Assembly (NCBI GenBank): GCA_009936895.1
Contig: JAACDS010000062.1
Span: 1 to 9,878, forward strand
Direction: 5' to 3'
From: Pseudomonadota bacterium
Lineage (GTDB): Bacteria > Pseudomonadota > Gammaproteobacteria > Pseudomonadales > Azotimanducaceae
DNA: 9,878 nucleotides
Shown: positions 1 to 7,105 of the stretch, in pieces
How positions within the stretch are numbered: the first letter of the stretch is position 1
Layout of the letters: every line of letters starts with the position of its first letter
Program-made: the position numbers and the translations under genes
The notes under the pieces: model-generated
Database searches by the model: none
Told to the model about the DNA's origin: nothing
What the model saw: the letters and a program-made list of their open reading frames with translations, nothing else

Positions 1-318
1 GTCATACCGGTTGCCGTTGCTCACGGAGAAGGGCGCCCCGAATTTCGCGACGGCGATCTCGCCATGGTGGAACAGCGGCAGCAGGCGGCCTTGCGCTACG
101 TTGATGCGCAGTATCAGGTGGCCAGTCGTTACCCAGATAACCCCAATGGTGCGCCAGATGGCCTAGCCGGACTGACCGCTGCCGATGGTCGGGTATTGGC
201 GCTGATGCCTCATCCGGAGCGGGTCTATCGCAGCATTCAAAATGTCTGGCAGGATCCGAGCTGGGGTGAAGACGGGCCTTGGCTGCGCCTGTTCCGCAAT
301 GCGCGCCGCCTGTTTTAG
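1..318 (+). CDS. purL: Phosphoribosylformylglycinamidine synthase (FGAM synthase), C-terminal part
   Basis: Partial gene: only the last 105 codons and the TAG stop are in the window, open at the left edge in frame 1. PurL makes FGAM from FGAR, glutamine and ATP in cytosolic de novo purine synthesis. This part is the end of its class-I glutamine amidotransferase domain. Visible hallmarks are AVAHGEGR near the start, NPNG, and MPHPERVYR (catalytic His codon 211-213, Glu codon 217-219), then the typical WGEDGPW..LFRNAR tail. The nucleophilic Cys and the synthase domains lie upstream of the window. The end matches the large single-chain proteobacterial PurL rather than the small PurQ subunit. It is convergent with the Nudix gene, only 27 bp separating the stops, and I see no terminator hairpin between them. 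Confidence 0.96.
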   Translation, partial: VIPVAVAHGEGRPEFRDGDLAMVEQRQQAALRYVDAQYQVASRYPDNPNGAPDGLAGLTAADGRVLALMPHPERVYRSIQNVWQDPSWGEDGPWLRLFRNARRLF

Positions 319-345
319 GGCCACGCAGAAGGTCAGGCGAAGGGT

Positions 346-885
346 TTAGCGGCGGCGAAATTCAAGATTTTCGTAGTGCACGGGAAACGCTTGGTCGGCG
401 CGATCAGCGAAGTAGCGCGTTAGCGTTTTGTTGATGACGGGAAAAGCCAGTTCGTCCCAGGGAATATCCTGTTCCGAAAACAGCGCGACCTCGAGGGATT
501 CGGAACCGCTGCTGAACGTCGGTCCAACCAAATCTGCTTTGAAAAACATGTAGATCTGCGAGATATGCGGCAGGCTAAACACCGTATAGAGCTGGGGGTT
601 TTCCACCGTGGCGTTGGCTTCTTCCATGGTCTCTCTGGCACCACCGGTTTCCGCGGTTTCGCCGTTTTCCAGAAAGCCTGCAGGCAACGTCCAATAGCCT
701 CGGCGCGGTTCAATAGCGCGCTTACACAGCAGAACCTGATCTCCCCAAATTGGCAGGGTGCCTGCAATCACTTTGGGGTTTTGATAGTGGATGGTGTCAC
801 AGCTGTTGCACACGGCGCGTTCGCGCGTGTCGTCCTCCGGCACCTTGTAATCTACGGATTCGCCGCAGGCACTGCAAAAATTCAT
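346..885 (-). CDS. Nudix hydrolase with N-terminal zinc ribbon
   Basis: Protein of 179 aa, probably a cytosolic pyrophosphohydrolase acting on nucleoside-diphosphate-linked substrates; ADP-ribose or FAD are known for relatives, but the substrate cannot be read here. Residues 4-29 form a Cys4 zinc ribbon (C4-x2-C7, C26-x2-C29), followed by HYQNPKVIAG, typical of the family. The Nudix box spans residues 70-92: G70-x5-E76-x7-R84-E85-x2-E88-E89, so all metal-binding acidic residues are present. The late Gly of the consensus is Asn91 (EEANA). Start: I chose ATG at 885 because it gives the family-like MNFCSACG terminus. A GTG two codons upstream (891) has AGG at 900-898 in better spacing (6 nt against 12), so it is a real alternative. 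It diverges from the carbonic-anhydrase-like gene across about 145 bp. Confidence 0.93.
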   Translation of the reverse strand: MNFCSACGESVDYKVPEDDTRERAVCNSCDTIHYQNPKVIAGTLPIWGDQVLLCKRAIEPRRGYWTLPAGFLENGETAETGGARETMEEANATVENPQLYTVFSLPHISQIYMFFKADLVGPTFSSGSESLEVALFSEQDIPWDELAFPVINKTLTRYFADRADQAFPVHYENLEFRRR

Positions 886-1030
886 GGTCACAGTATACCT
901 ACATGTGATGCTTTCGGGGGAGGTGGTCGCCTTTGCTGTGGTTGTATTGCCCCGGCTTGATTACCATGTCCGCTAGGGGCAGCCACCGTGTCAGGTGCAT
1001 GCAGTGATCACTTGATGTCTAGGGGACAAC

Positions 1031-1567
1031 ATGTTGTACGAATTGGATGGTGTAGGAGTTCGGGCCGAAGGCGACTACTGGGTCGCGGATACGGCTGCGG
1101 TGATGGGTAATGTGCTGCTGAAGCAGGACGCCAGCGTATGGTTCAACGCCGTGGTGCGCGGTGACAACGACCAAATCACCATCGGCGAAGGCTCCAATGT
1201 ACAGGACGGTTCGGTGCTGCACACAGATCCCGGTTATCCGCTGGTGATCGGACCGCATGTCACCATTGGCCATAAAGTCATGTTGCACGGCTGCGATATT
1301 GGCGAAGGATCGTTGATCGGCATCAACGCCGTTGTGCTGAACGGCGCAAAGATCGGTAAAAATTGCATCATTGGCGCGAATGCGCTGATTACCGAGGGTA
1401 AGGAAATTCCCGATAATTCTATGGTGATGGGCTCGCCGGGCAAGGTGGTCAAAACCCTGACCGATGAGCAGGCTCAAGGCATTCGTGTGGGTGCCGCTCA
1501 CTATGTGCAAAATGCCAAGCGCTTTCGAGACGGCGCGATTGCACAGCCTGCGGCACTGCCGGTTTAG
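1031..1567 (+). CDS. Gamma-carbonic anhydrase family (YrdA/CaiE-like) hexapeptide-repeat protein
   Basis: Protein of 178 aa forming a left-handed beta-helix: isoleucine/valine-rich hexapeptide repeats run from about residue 20 to 140, followed by a C-terminal helix. The zinc ligands of gamma-class carbonic anhydrase are matched by H64, H81 and H86 (IGHKVMLHGC). R43 and D45 of RGD, and N56/Q58 of NVQDG, match the trimer and active-site residues. The acidic proton-shuttle residue after RGD in archaeal Cam appears to be Asn46, as in the short CamH/YrdA-type proteins, so CO2 hydration is plausible but unproven. The start at 1031 is supported by AGGGG six bases upstream. purT follows after 39 bp on the same strand, so the two are probably co-transcribed. 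I see no convincing sigma70 promoter in the 145 bp upstream. Confidence 0.94.
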   Translation: MLYELDGVGVRAEGDYWVADTAAVMGNVLLKQDASVWFNAVVRGDNDQITIGEGSNVQDGSVLHTDPGYPLVIGPHVTIGHKVMLHGCDIGEGSLIGINAVVLNGAKIGKNCIIGANALITEGKEIPDNSMVMGSPGKVVKTLTDEQAQGIRVGAAHYVQNAKRFRDGAIAQPAALPV

Positions 1568-1606
1568 AACAAGACCCGCTCACCGTTTTCAATTGGGGAG
1601 AGACGA

Positions 1607-2806
1607 ATGAGCGAAAATGCTTCGACGATACTGGGTACTGCGCTCACAGCAGGCGCGACGAAGGTCATGATGTTGGGTAGCGGAGAGCTGGGCAAGGAAG
1701 TGGTTATCGAACTTCAGCGTTTGGGCGTTGAGGTGATTGCAGTCGACCGCTATGCCAATGCGCCAGCCATGCAGGTAGCGCATCGCAGTTATGTGATCGA
1801 TATGCTCGACGGCAGTGCCTTGAAGCAGGTCATTGAGCAGGAAGCACCGGATCTGGTGGTGCCTGAGATTGAGGCCATCGCCACCCCAACGCTGGTGGAA
1901 ATGGAGCGCAGCGGACTGCGTGTCATTCCTACTGCCGGAGCGGCACGTCTGACGATGGATCGAGAGGGTATTCGGCGCTTGGCTGCTGAAGAGCTCGGCG
2001 TCCGCACCTCTGCTTACCGGTTCGCCAACAACGAAGCCGACTACAGACAGGCGATTGAAGCCATTGGCATGCCTTGTATCGTCAAACCCGTGATGTCGAG
2101 TTCGGGCAAGGGTCAGTCGACAGTCCGTACCGCGGACGATATTGACGTTTCGTGGCAGTACGCGGCTGACGGTGCACGCGGAGCCAGTGGTTCCGTGATC
2201 GTCGAGGGTTTTGTCGATTTCGATTACGAAATCACCCTGTTAACGGTTCAACATCGCGACGGCACGACCTTTTGCGAACCAATAGGCCATCGTCAGGAAG
2301 GCGGGGACTACCAAGAGTCCTGGCAGCCCCAAGCGATGTCTGCCACCGCCTTGGCAGAAAGCCAAGCAATCGCTGCCAAGGTAACGGCTGCGCTGGGTGG
2401 CTGGGGTCTGTTTGGTGTGGAGTTTTTCATTAAGGGCGACGACGTCTATTTTTCCGAAGTGAGCCCTCGGCCCCACGACACGGGGATGGTCACCATGATC
2501 AGCCAAGACCTGAGCGAATTCGCGCTGCATGCCCGTGCCATTTTGGGTTTGCCGATTCCCAGTCTTCGCCAGCTGGGGCCTGCTGCCTCAGCGGTGATTC
2601 TGGCCAAGGGACACTCCACATCGCTATCGTTCGGTGGTTTGGATCAGGCACTGGCGACGCCAGACATCCAAGTGCGATTGTTTGGTAAGCCCGAGGTGGC
2701 CGGAGAGCGGCGGGTAGGGGTCGCGCTGGCATTGGCACAAAGCGTAGAGGCGGCCCGATCGAAAGCGTCGGCAGCAGCCAACGCGATTAACGTGGTCCTA
2801 GGCTAG
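1607..2806 (+). CDS. purT: Formate-dependent phosphoribosylglycinamide formyltransferase (GAR transformylase 2)
   Basis: Protein of 399 aa, close to the usual ~390. PurT converts GAR, formate and ATP to FGAR in cytosolic purine synthesis, a folate-independent alternative to PurN. It has the three-part ATP-grasp fold. The N-terminal GAR-binding domain carries GSGELGKEV (24-32), VDRYANAPAMQVAHRS (46-61) and PEIEAI (86-91). The ATP-grasp core has K160 and the SSSGKGQ loop (164-170), E272 and the metal-binding SEVSPRPHDTG (283-293). The C-terminal part holds LFGKPE (358-363) and R368/R369. No expected residue appears missing. The start has a good Shine-Dalgarno (GGGGAGAG, then ACGA). The N-terminus is about five residues longer than I expect for the E. 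coli protein. It is the likely second gene of an operon with the gamma-CA-like gene; the next 297 bp lead to leuA. Confidence 0.98.
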   Translation: MSENASTILGTALTAGATKVMMLGSGELGKEVVIELQRLGVEVIAVDRYANAPAMQVAHRSYVIDMLDGSALKQVIEQEAPDLVVPEIEAIATPTLVEMERSGLRVIPTAGAARLTMDREGIRRLAAEELGVRTSAYRFANNEADYRQAIEAIGMPCIVKPVMSSSGKGQSTVRTADDIDVSWQYAADGARGASGSVIVEGFVDFDYEITLLTVQHRDGTTFCEPIGHRQEGGDYQESWQPQAMSATALAESQAIAAKVTAALGGWGLFGVEFFIKGDDVYFSEVSPRPHDTGMVTMISQDLSEFALHARAILGLPIPSLRQLGPAASAVILAKGHSTSLSFGGLDQALATPDIQVRLFGKPEVAGERRVGVALALAQSVEAARSKASAAANAINVVLG

Positions 2807-2819
2807 CACGCTGCGGGGT

Positions 2820-2847
2820 TTGCAAACGGCGCGGCACGGATTATAGT
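2820..2847 (+). promoter_or_regulatory. Candidate sigma70 promoter for the leuA leader transcript
   Basis: TTGCAA (2820-2825) and TATAGT (2842-2847) are separated by 16 bp, a fair match to -35 and -10 boxes. The -35 lies inside a perfect 10-bp palindrome, GTTTGCAAAC (2818-2827), which could be an operator or chance. Transcription would be expected to start around 2853-2855, at the ATG of the leader ORF, about 250 nt before leuA. A lone TATAGA at 3037-3042 could be another -10 but lacks a recognisable -35. Confidence 0.45.
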
Positions 2848-2853
2848 CTCACG

Positions 2854-2973
2854 ATGGAAAACGCAAATCACAGGAACGTTCAGTCGCTTACCGAGCTCGC
2901 TCGGGAAACAGTGCTGGCCGCGTTTTCTCTGGTGCTTCTCGCTCTGCTGCCGGGCTCCCGGCTAACACACTGA
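2854..2973 (+). CDS. Putative leucine-rich leader peptide upstream of leuA (attenuator peptide)
   Basis: Short ORF of 39 codons from ATG 2854 to TGA 2971-2973. Nine of 39 residues are Leu, five of them within seven codons: SLVLLALLPG, codons 25-34 (Leu at 26, 28, 29, 31, 32). A run of Leu codons shortly before a stop and upstream of leuA is the hallmark of leucine leader peptides, where stalling at scarce leucyl-tRNA controls the operon. Initiation is uncertain. The ATG sits almost at the predicted transcription start and has no Shine-Dalgarno, so it would be leaderless. A GTG at 2911 with a weak GGGA upstream would give a 20-residue peptide keeping all five clustered Leu codons. Leu-rich short ORFs also arise by chance; position and hairpins are the support. 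Confidence 0.45.
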   Translation: MENANHRNVQSLTELARETVLAAFSLVLLALLPGSRLTH

Positions 2974-3075
2974 TACCCTAGGGCCAAGCCCACCCAGATG
3001 ATCAAGAAGTCCCACACGCAGTGGGATGTTCGTTACTATAGACCCTTTGCAACTGCGTAATGCGAAATAGCCGGG
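2949..3075 (+). promoter_or_regulatory. Candidate leuA leader RNA structure (attenuator-like hairpins)
   Basis: Several inverted repeats overlap the leader ORF's end and the leuA 5' region. Hairpin A is GCCGG (2949-2953) with CCGGC (2958-2962), loop GCTC, directly after the Leu codons. Hairpin B is TCCCAC (3010-3015) with GTGGGA (3021-3026), loop ACGCA. CCCGGCTA (2957-2964), which contains the 3' arm of hairpin A, is also perfectly complementary over 8 bases to TAGCCGGG (3068-3075), about 20 nt before the leuA ribosome site. These pairings cannot all form together, as expected for a ribosome-controlled switch. Hairpin B is followed only by a weak T-rich stretch (TGTTCGTTAC), so it is at best a poor intrinsic terminator; control could instead be on translation. 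The structures are read by eye, without energy calculation. Confidence 0.35.
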
Positions 3076-3103
3076 TCTTACTGGCAAATACAGAGTGAAG
3101 TTT

Positions 3104-4795
3104 ATGAGCAGTCAACCAATCAGCGGTCGCGCCACCGGCGCAATGCCATTTGAAAAATACACGCCCTTTCGCGCCATCGATCTGCCGGATCGTCAGTGGC
3201 CGAGCAAGGCACTAACCCAGTCACCACGCTGGTGCAGTGTTGATCTGCGGGACGGCAATCAGGCGCTCATCGACCCCATGAGTGTTGATGAAAAAATGCG
3301 CTTGTGGGACTTACTACTCGAGATAGGCTTCGCCGAGATTGAAGTGGGCTTTCCAGCGGCCTCACAGCCAGACTTTGATTTCATACGTCGCATCATTGAT
3401 GAAGACCGTATTCCGGACGATGTGCACATACAGATTCTCTGTCAGGCCCGTAAAGAGCTGATCGAGCGTTCTGTCGAAGCGTTAGAAGGCGCGCCCAACG
3501 TGATCTTTCACCTGTACAACTCCACATCGGAATTGCAGCGCCGAGTGGTCTTTGGCATGTCACGCCAGGGCATTATCGATCTGGCCGTTGAAGGAACCGC
3601 CTTGGTGCGCGAAGGACTGAAAGATTTTACATCCAATGTGACCTTCGAATATTCCCCTGAAAGCTTTACCGGTACAGAACTGGATTTTGCCTCGGAGATT
3701 TGCACCGCTGTTGCCGACACATGGGGGGCTACGCCTGAAGCGCCCATGATCATCAATCTGCCGAGTACGGTAGAGATGTCGACACCAAACATCTACGCGG
3801 ATCAAATCGAATGGTTCTGCCGTAACTTCCCGCGCCGCGACAGCGCGGTGATCAGTCTGCACACCCACAACGACCGGGGTACTGGCGTGGCGGCGACTGA
3901 GTTGGGCTTGATGGCCGGAGCACAGCGCGTTGAAGGCACTTTGTTCGGTAACGGTGAGCGCACGGGCAATTGCGACATCATCACCATGGCCATGAATATG
4001 TTCAGTCAGGGTGTGGACCCCACCTTGGATTTCCAGCAAATGCCGAAGATTCGTGAGGTCGCCGAATCGGTAAATAAACTGGCGGTGCCTGAGCGTCATC
4101 CCTACGCCGGCGAACTCGTGTTTACCGCGTTCTCCGGATCACACCAAGATGCCATCAAAAAGGGGATGTCCCAAGTGGATCGAAGCAGCTGGGAAGTTCC
4201 CTACCTACCGATTGATCCCGCCGACGTTGGCAGCTCGTACAAAGAAACCATCCGCGTGAACAGTCAATCCGGCAAAGGCGGCGTAGGCTTCATGCTCGAA
4301 GAGCACTACGGCCTGGCGCTGCCGCGGGATTTGTTGGTGGAGTTCAGTGGTCAGGTTCAAAAGCTCACGGAAACCCTCGATCGGGAAGTGAAGATTGACG
4401 AGATATATCAGTGTTTGCTGGACACCTATGTTGTCGACCCTGAACCCTATCGACTGGTGGATTACGACCTGCTGCCCGGGCGTGAGCAGGATCAGCGCTG
4501 TGTGGCGCGTGTCGCGGTCTCTGAAAATGTGCTAACCATCGATGGCGAAGGCTCTGGACCCATTGAGGCCTTTGTTACCGCCTTGGGCGAGACCCTTAAC
4601 GAACCCGTGACGATTCTGAGTTATCAGGAGGTCGGTATCGGCAGCGGTAGCGACGCCCAAGCGGTGTGCATCGTGGCGATTGAAGACAAAGAAGAGGGCC
4701 AGCGCTGCTACGGTCTAGGCCTGAGTCGCAACACGACAACGACGGCTCTCAATGCCATTATCTCGGCAATGAACCGTCGCTGGGCGGCCGTCTAG
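3104..4795 (+). CDS. leuA: 2-isopropylmalate synthase
   Basis: Protein of 563 aa from ATG 3104. It condenses 2-oxoisovalerate with acetyl-CoA to 2-isopropylmalate, the committed cytosolic step of leucine synthesis. The length fits the long form seen in pseudomonads and actinobacteria rather than the ~520-aa E. coli type. The catalytic TIM barrel has SVDLRDGNQ (45-53, metal ligand D50), SLHTHNDRGTG (251-261, H253/H255) and GTLFGNGERTGNCD (278-291, N289). A linker follows, then the C-terminal LeuA regulatory domain (about 440-560) with IDGEGSGPI and SYQEVGIGSGSDAQA, where leucine feedback binding is expected. Start: a GTG three codons upstream (3095) is possible, but GAGTG at 3093-3097 is well spaced for ATG 3104. 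The 297 bp upstream contain a putative Leu leader peptide. leuB/C/D are not adjacent here. Confidence 0.98.
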   Translation: MSSQPISGRATGAMPFEKYTPFRAIDLPDRQWPSKALTQSPRWCSVDLRDGNQALIDPMSVDEKMRLWDLLLEIGFAEIEVGFPAASQPDFDFIRRIIDEDRIPDDVHIQILCQARKELIERSVEALEGAPNVIFHLYNSTSELQRRVVFGMSRQGIIDLAVEGTALVREGLKDFTSNVTFEYSPESFTGTELDFASEICTAVADTWGATPEAPMIINLPSTVEMSTPNIYADQIEWFCRNFPRRDSAVISLHTHNDRGTGVAATELGLMAGAQRVEGTLFGNGERTGNCDIITMAMNMFSQGVDPTLDFQQMPKIREVAESVNKLAVPERHPYAGELVFTAFSGSHQDAIKKGMSQVDRSSWEVPYLPIDPADVGSSYKETIRVNSQSGKGGVGFMLEEHYGLALPRDLLVEFSGQVQKLTETLDREVKIDEIYQCLLDTYVVDPEPYRLVDYDLLPGREQDQRCVARVAVSENVLTIDGEGSGPIEAFVTALGETLNEPVTILSYQEVGIGSGSDAQAVCIVAIEDKEEGQRCYGLGLSRNTTTTALNAIISAMNRRWAAV

Positions 4796-4861
4796 AACGC
4801 CGACGGCTTTAGAAGGCTGCGTGCTGATCAACCCGTGTTGGCGGATGCATTGTGAAAGGCG

Positions 4862-6157
4862 TCAGTCTTCGGCAGCAGCCTCTTCAGCTTCAGGCTGAAG
4901 GGTTAATCGCCGACGAATAATGAGGCTCTTGACGATGTTGTCTTTGATTTGGCGCGTTTCGATTTGGTAATCACCCACCCGCAGACATACATTGGTTTCT
5001 GGAATGGTCTCTAGATGCTCAAGTACAAAGCCGCTGAGGGTTTTGGGCCCATTGATCGGCAGGTCCCACTTCAAAGCACGGTTGATATCTCGCAACACCG
5101 CCATGCCGTCGATGACGAAACTGCCGTCTTGCTGGGGCGAAATCTCAGGCATGTTGGCGGCGTAATCGCTGGTGAATTCCCCAACAATTTCCTCCAGTAT
5201 GTCTTCAAGGGTAACAATACCTTGAATATCTCCATACTCATCGACAACCAGCGCCAGACGCTGTCGTTCTTTTTGGAAGTTAAACAGTTGGGTATGAAGC
5301 GGTGTGGCCTCGGGCACATAGTAAGGCTCTCGGGTGAGCTGCAGTAAGTCAGCCTTGGTGAAATCTTCGTTGAAGATCAGACGGGCGACCCGGCGCAGGT
5401 GCAAAATGCCCAGTACATTGTCAAAGCTATCCTTGTAAACCGGCAGCAGGGTGTGTTGGCTCGCGGCGACCGTCGCCATAATCGTGTTCAATTCATCGTC
5501 GATGTTGATGGCGGCGATTTCCGCCCGGGGAACCATGATGTCGTCCACCGTGACAGATTCCAGATCCAGAATTCGCGTCAGCATACGCTGGCGCTCACCC
5601 ACAGATGTTGCGCCTTCGACCACGACAGTTTTCAGTTCGTCTGTCGTCAGCTGATCAACGTCGTCGTCCGAGGAAGGTAAGAACGGACGAACCAAGGCGT
5701 TACTGACGACATTGACCAAGACCACGGCAGGCATCAGCACTTTTTGCAGGGGTTTGAGGATAAATACAGCTTTGAATGCCCAGCTCTCAGGCCGTTCTGC
5801 GGCCAAAGTTTTGGGGGCAACTTCCGCAAAAATCAAAAAAACGATGGTGAGTATCCAAGGGGCGAGCAAAACTCCGGTGTCGCCCATCAGCTGAAAGCCA
5901 ATCACGGTAGCGACGGTGGCTGCAGAAAAGTTCACCAAGTTGTTGCCGACAAGGATCACGCCAAGCAAACGGTCCTGCCGTTGGAGCATGGAGTCAGCTT
6001 TTTTCGCGCCGCGATTCCCGCGCCTGACCAAGTGGCGAAGGCGATAGCGGTTCAGCGCCATCATTGCTGTTTCGGTACCGGAAAAGTACGCAGACAGCAA
6101 AATCATAACGCCAATGCTCATAAGCAAGTAGCTGGTCGGGAACGCGTTTATGTCCAT
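4862..6157 (-). CDS. yfjD: CNNM/CorB-type membrane protein with CBS domains (HlyC/CorC family)
   Basis: Inner-membrane protein of 431 aa. The CNNM (DUF21) domain covers about residues 8-165, with hydrophobic segments near 10-24, 63-90, 95-115 and 130-158. It carries conserved FSGTETA (25-31), GNNLVN (71-76) and EVAPKTLAAE (112-121). Two CBS domains follow (about 203-262, starting DIMVPRAEI, and 272-328, with VVDEYGDIQGIVTLEDILEEIVGE), then a CorC_HlyC domain (about 340-418). Family members bind Mg-ATP at the CBS pair and are implicated in Mg2+/Co2+ transport or tolerance; 'hemolysin' labels on relatives are historical. Although ypjD lies upstream by 25 bp on the same strand, suggesting one operon, the ion moved cannot be read from sequence. 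GAAG shortly before the ATG is a weak ribosome site. It is convergent with leuA over 66 bp, where I see no strong terminator. Confidence 0.95.
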   Translation of the reverse strand: MDINAFPTSYLLMSIGVMILLSAYFSGTETAMMALNRYRLRHLVRRGNRGAKKADSMLQRQDRLLGVILVGNNLVNFSAATVATVIGFQLMGDTGVLLAPWILTIVFLIFAEVAPKTLAAERPESWAFKAVFILKPLQKVLMPAVVLVNVVSNALVRPFLPSSDDDVDQLTTDELKTVVVEGATSVGERQRMLTRILDLESVTVDDIMVPRAEIAAINIDDELNTIMATVAASQHTLLPVYKDSFDNVLGILHLRRVARLIFNEDFTKADLLQLTREPYYVPEATPLHTQLFNFQKERQRLALVVDEYGDIQGIVTLEDILEEIVGEFTSDYAANMPEISPQQDGSFVIDGMAVLRDINRALKWDLPINGPKTLSGFVLEHLETIPETNVCLRVGDYQIETRQIKDNIVKSLIIRRRLTLQPEAEEAAAED

Positions 6158-6182
6158 TTAACTTCGCAGGATGAGTTGCGCT

Positions 6183-7043
6183 TTAAAGCAAATATTCGAT
6201 AACGAATTTGCTGCCCAGATAACCCAGTAGCAACAGGGTGAATGCCGCCAGATTCCATCGAACGCCGGTGACTCCGCGCCAGCCAAAGAAGTGATGTCCC
6301 GCGAGAAATCCGGCATACACCAGCCAGGACAGAGTCGTGAGCACCGTGTGGTGCACCAAGCGTTGATCGAACATGTTCTGTAAAAACAACATGCCCGTAG
6401 CGATGGAGAGAGTGAGTAAGCCCAGACCTAGCCAAAGCACGAAGATGAACAATTTTTCCATGCTCTCCATCGGCGGGAGCAATCCCAGCAGCCCAGTTTG
6501 CGGAGTGCGCAGCCGACGTTCCTGCACGCCGATCAGGATCGATTGCAGCGCAGCGGTCATGAGCGTTGCATAGGCGCTGATGGACAATAAAATGTGACTG
6601 ATTTGAGAGCTATCCAACGAAATCGGTTGGGTACGGCCTTCGGGCAGCAGTGTCAGTGCCAGAAGGTTTGCTGCGGCCAGAGGCAGACACAGCAGCAGCA
6701 GGTTCTCAGCCCGTACCCGCAGGGCACTGAGGGCGATGACGGCTACCATCACGCAGCTCACCAGATTGCTTACGCCAAATAGACTCAATGACAGAGTGGT
6801 CGTGGGTTCACTCTGAATCAATTTCTCGCTGGTCACAGCAACCTGAAGAAGCAGCCCGATGGCGGTAGCGCTCAGGGCGTATCGTGTGGTGAGCGCGTTG
6901 TGTGGCGCAAAATTGATCTCAGTAATCTGCTGCAGGCGCAAGGTTAGGCTGCGCCAGAGGAGAAAAAAAGCCGACGCATAGAAGATGACTGCCAGAACAA
7001 GGGTGGCCGTTGTGCCGAGGGTATTGAGTATGATGTTGTTCAT
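6183..7043 (-). CDS. ypjD: YpjD-like inner membrane protein, cytochrome c assembly (CcsA/CcmC) family
   Basis: Protein of 286 aa, almost entirely hydrophobic, with about eight membrane segments (near 10-30, 55-70, 85-107, 113-133, 147-172, 197-221, 233-250, 264-284). Recognisable YpjD features are SHILLSISAYATL (149-161), LLPPMESMEKLLF-like (188-199), HHTVLTTLSW (231-240), AGHHFFGWRG (248-257) and a C-terminal GYLGSKFVIEYLL. The fold is shared with haem-handling CcsA/CcmC proteins and several membrane His are present. I do not see the tryptophan-rich WWD signature, so a haem role is doubtful, and the family's function is unclear. Start: ATG 7043 has AGG five bases upstream. A GTG at 7070 would add nine residues without a ribosome site. 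In many gammaproteobacteria the gene sits between ffh and yfjD, as here. Confidence 0.92.
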   Translation of the reverse strand: MNNIILNTLGTTATLVLAVIFYASAFFLLWRSLTLRLQQITEINFAPHNALTTRYALSATAIGLLLQVAVTSEKLIQSEPTTTLSLSLFGVSNLVSCVMVAVIALSALRVRAENLLLLCLPLAAANLLALTLLPEGRTQPISLDSSQISHILLSISAYATLMTAALQSILIGVQERRLRTPQTGLLGLLPPMESMEKLFIFVLWLGLGLLTLSIATGMLFLQNMFDQRLVHHTVLTTLSWLVYAGFLAGHHFFGWRGVTGVRWNLAAFTLLLLGYLGSKFVIEYLL

Positions 7044-7074
7044 GGGACCTGCATAACCACTTGGGAGCACGAGC

Positions 7075-7105
7075 GTCGTAGCTCTCGCCGAAGTCGGGAT
7101 GTCAA
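7075..7105 (-). promoter_or_regulatory. Candidate promoter for the ypjD-yfjD operon
   Basis: On the minus strand a perfect -35 TTGACA (7105 to 7100) is followed, after 19 bp, by TACGAC (7080 to 7075), a poor -10. Transcription would start near 7068, about 25 nt before the ypjD ATG. The strong -35 and position support it; the long spacer and weak -10 count against it. Confidence 0.3.

Noticed and set aside
1019..1510. 163-codon open frame on the minus strand opposite the gamma-CA-like gene
   Set aside because: Antisense shadow of a clear family member; the translation has no recognisable domain and no ribosome site.
3010..3026. Hairpin TCCCAC/GTGGGA as a stand-alone rho-independent terminator
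   Set aside because: Only six pairs and no run of T after it; kept only as part of the candidate leader structure.
3560..4099. 179-codon minus-strand open frame inside leuA
   Set aside because: Lies entirely within the conserved leuA catalytic domain; composition is that of an antisense shadow.
4796..4861. Bidirectional terminator between convergent leuA and yfjD
   Set aside because: Only very short inverted repeats (for example CAAC/GTTG) and no T-tract on either strand.
5744..6202. 152-codon plus-strand open frame opposite yfjD
   Set aside because: Shadow of the yfjD membrane domain, with no family resemblance.
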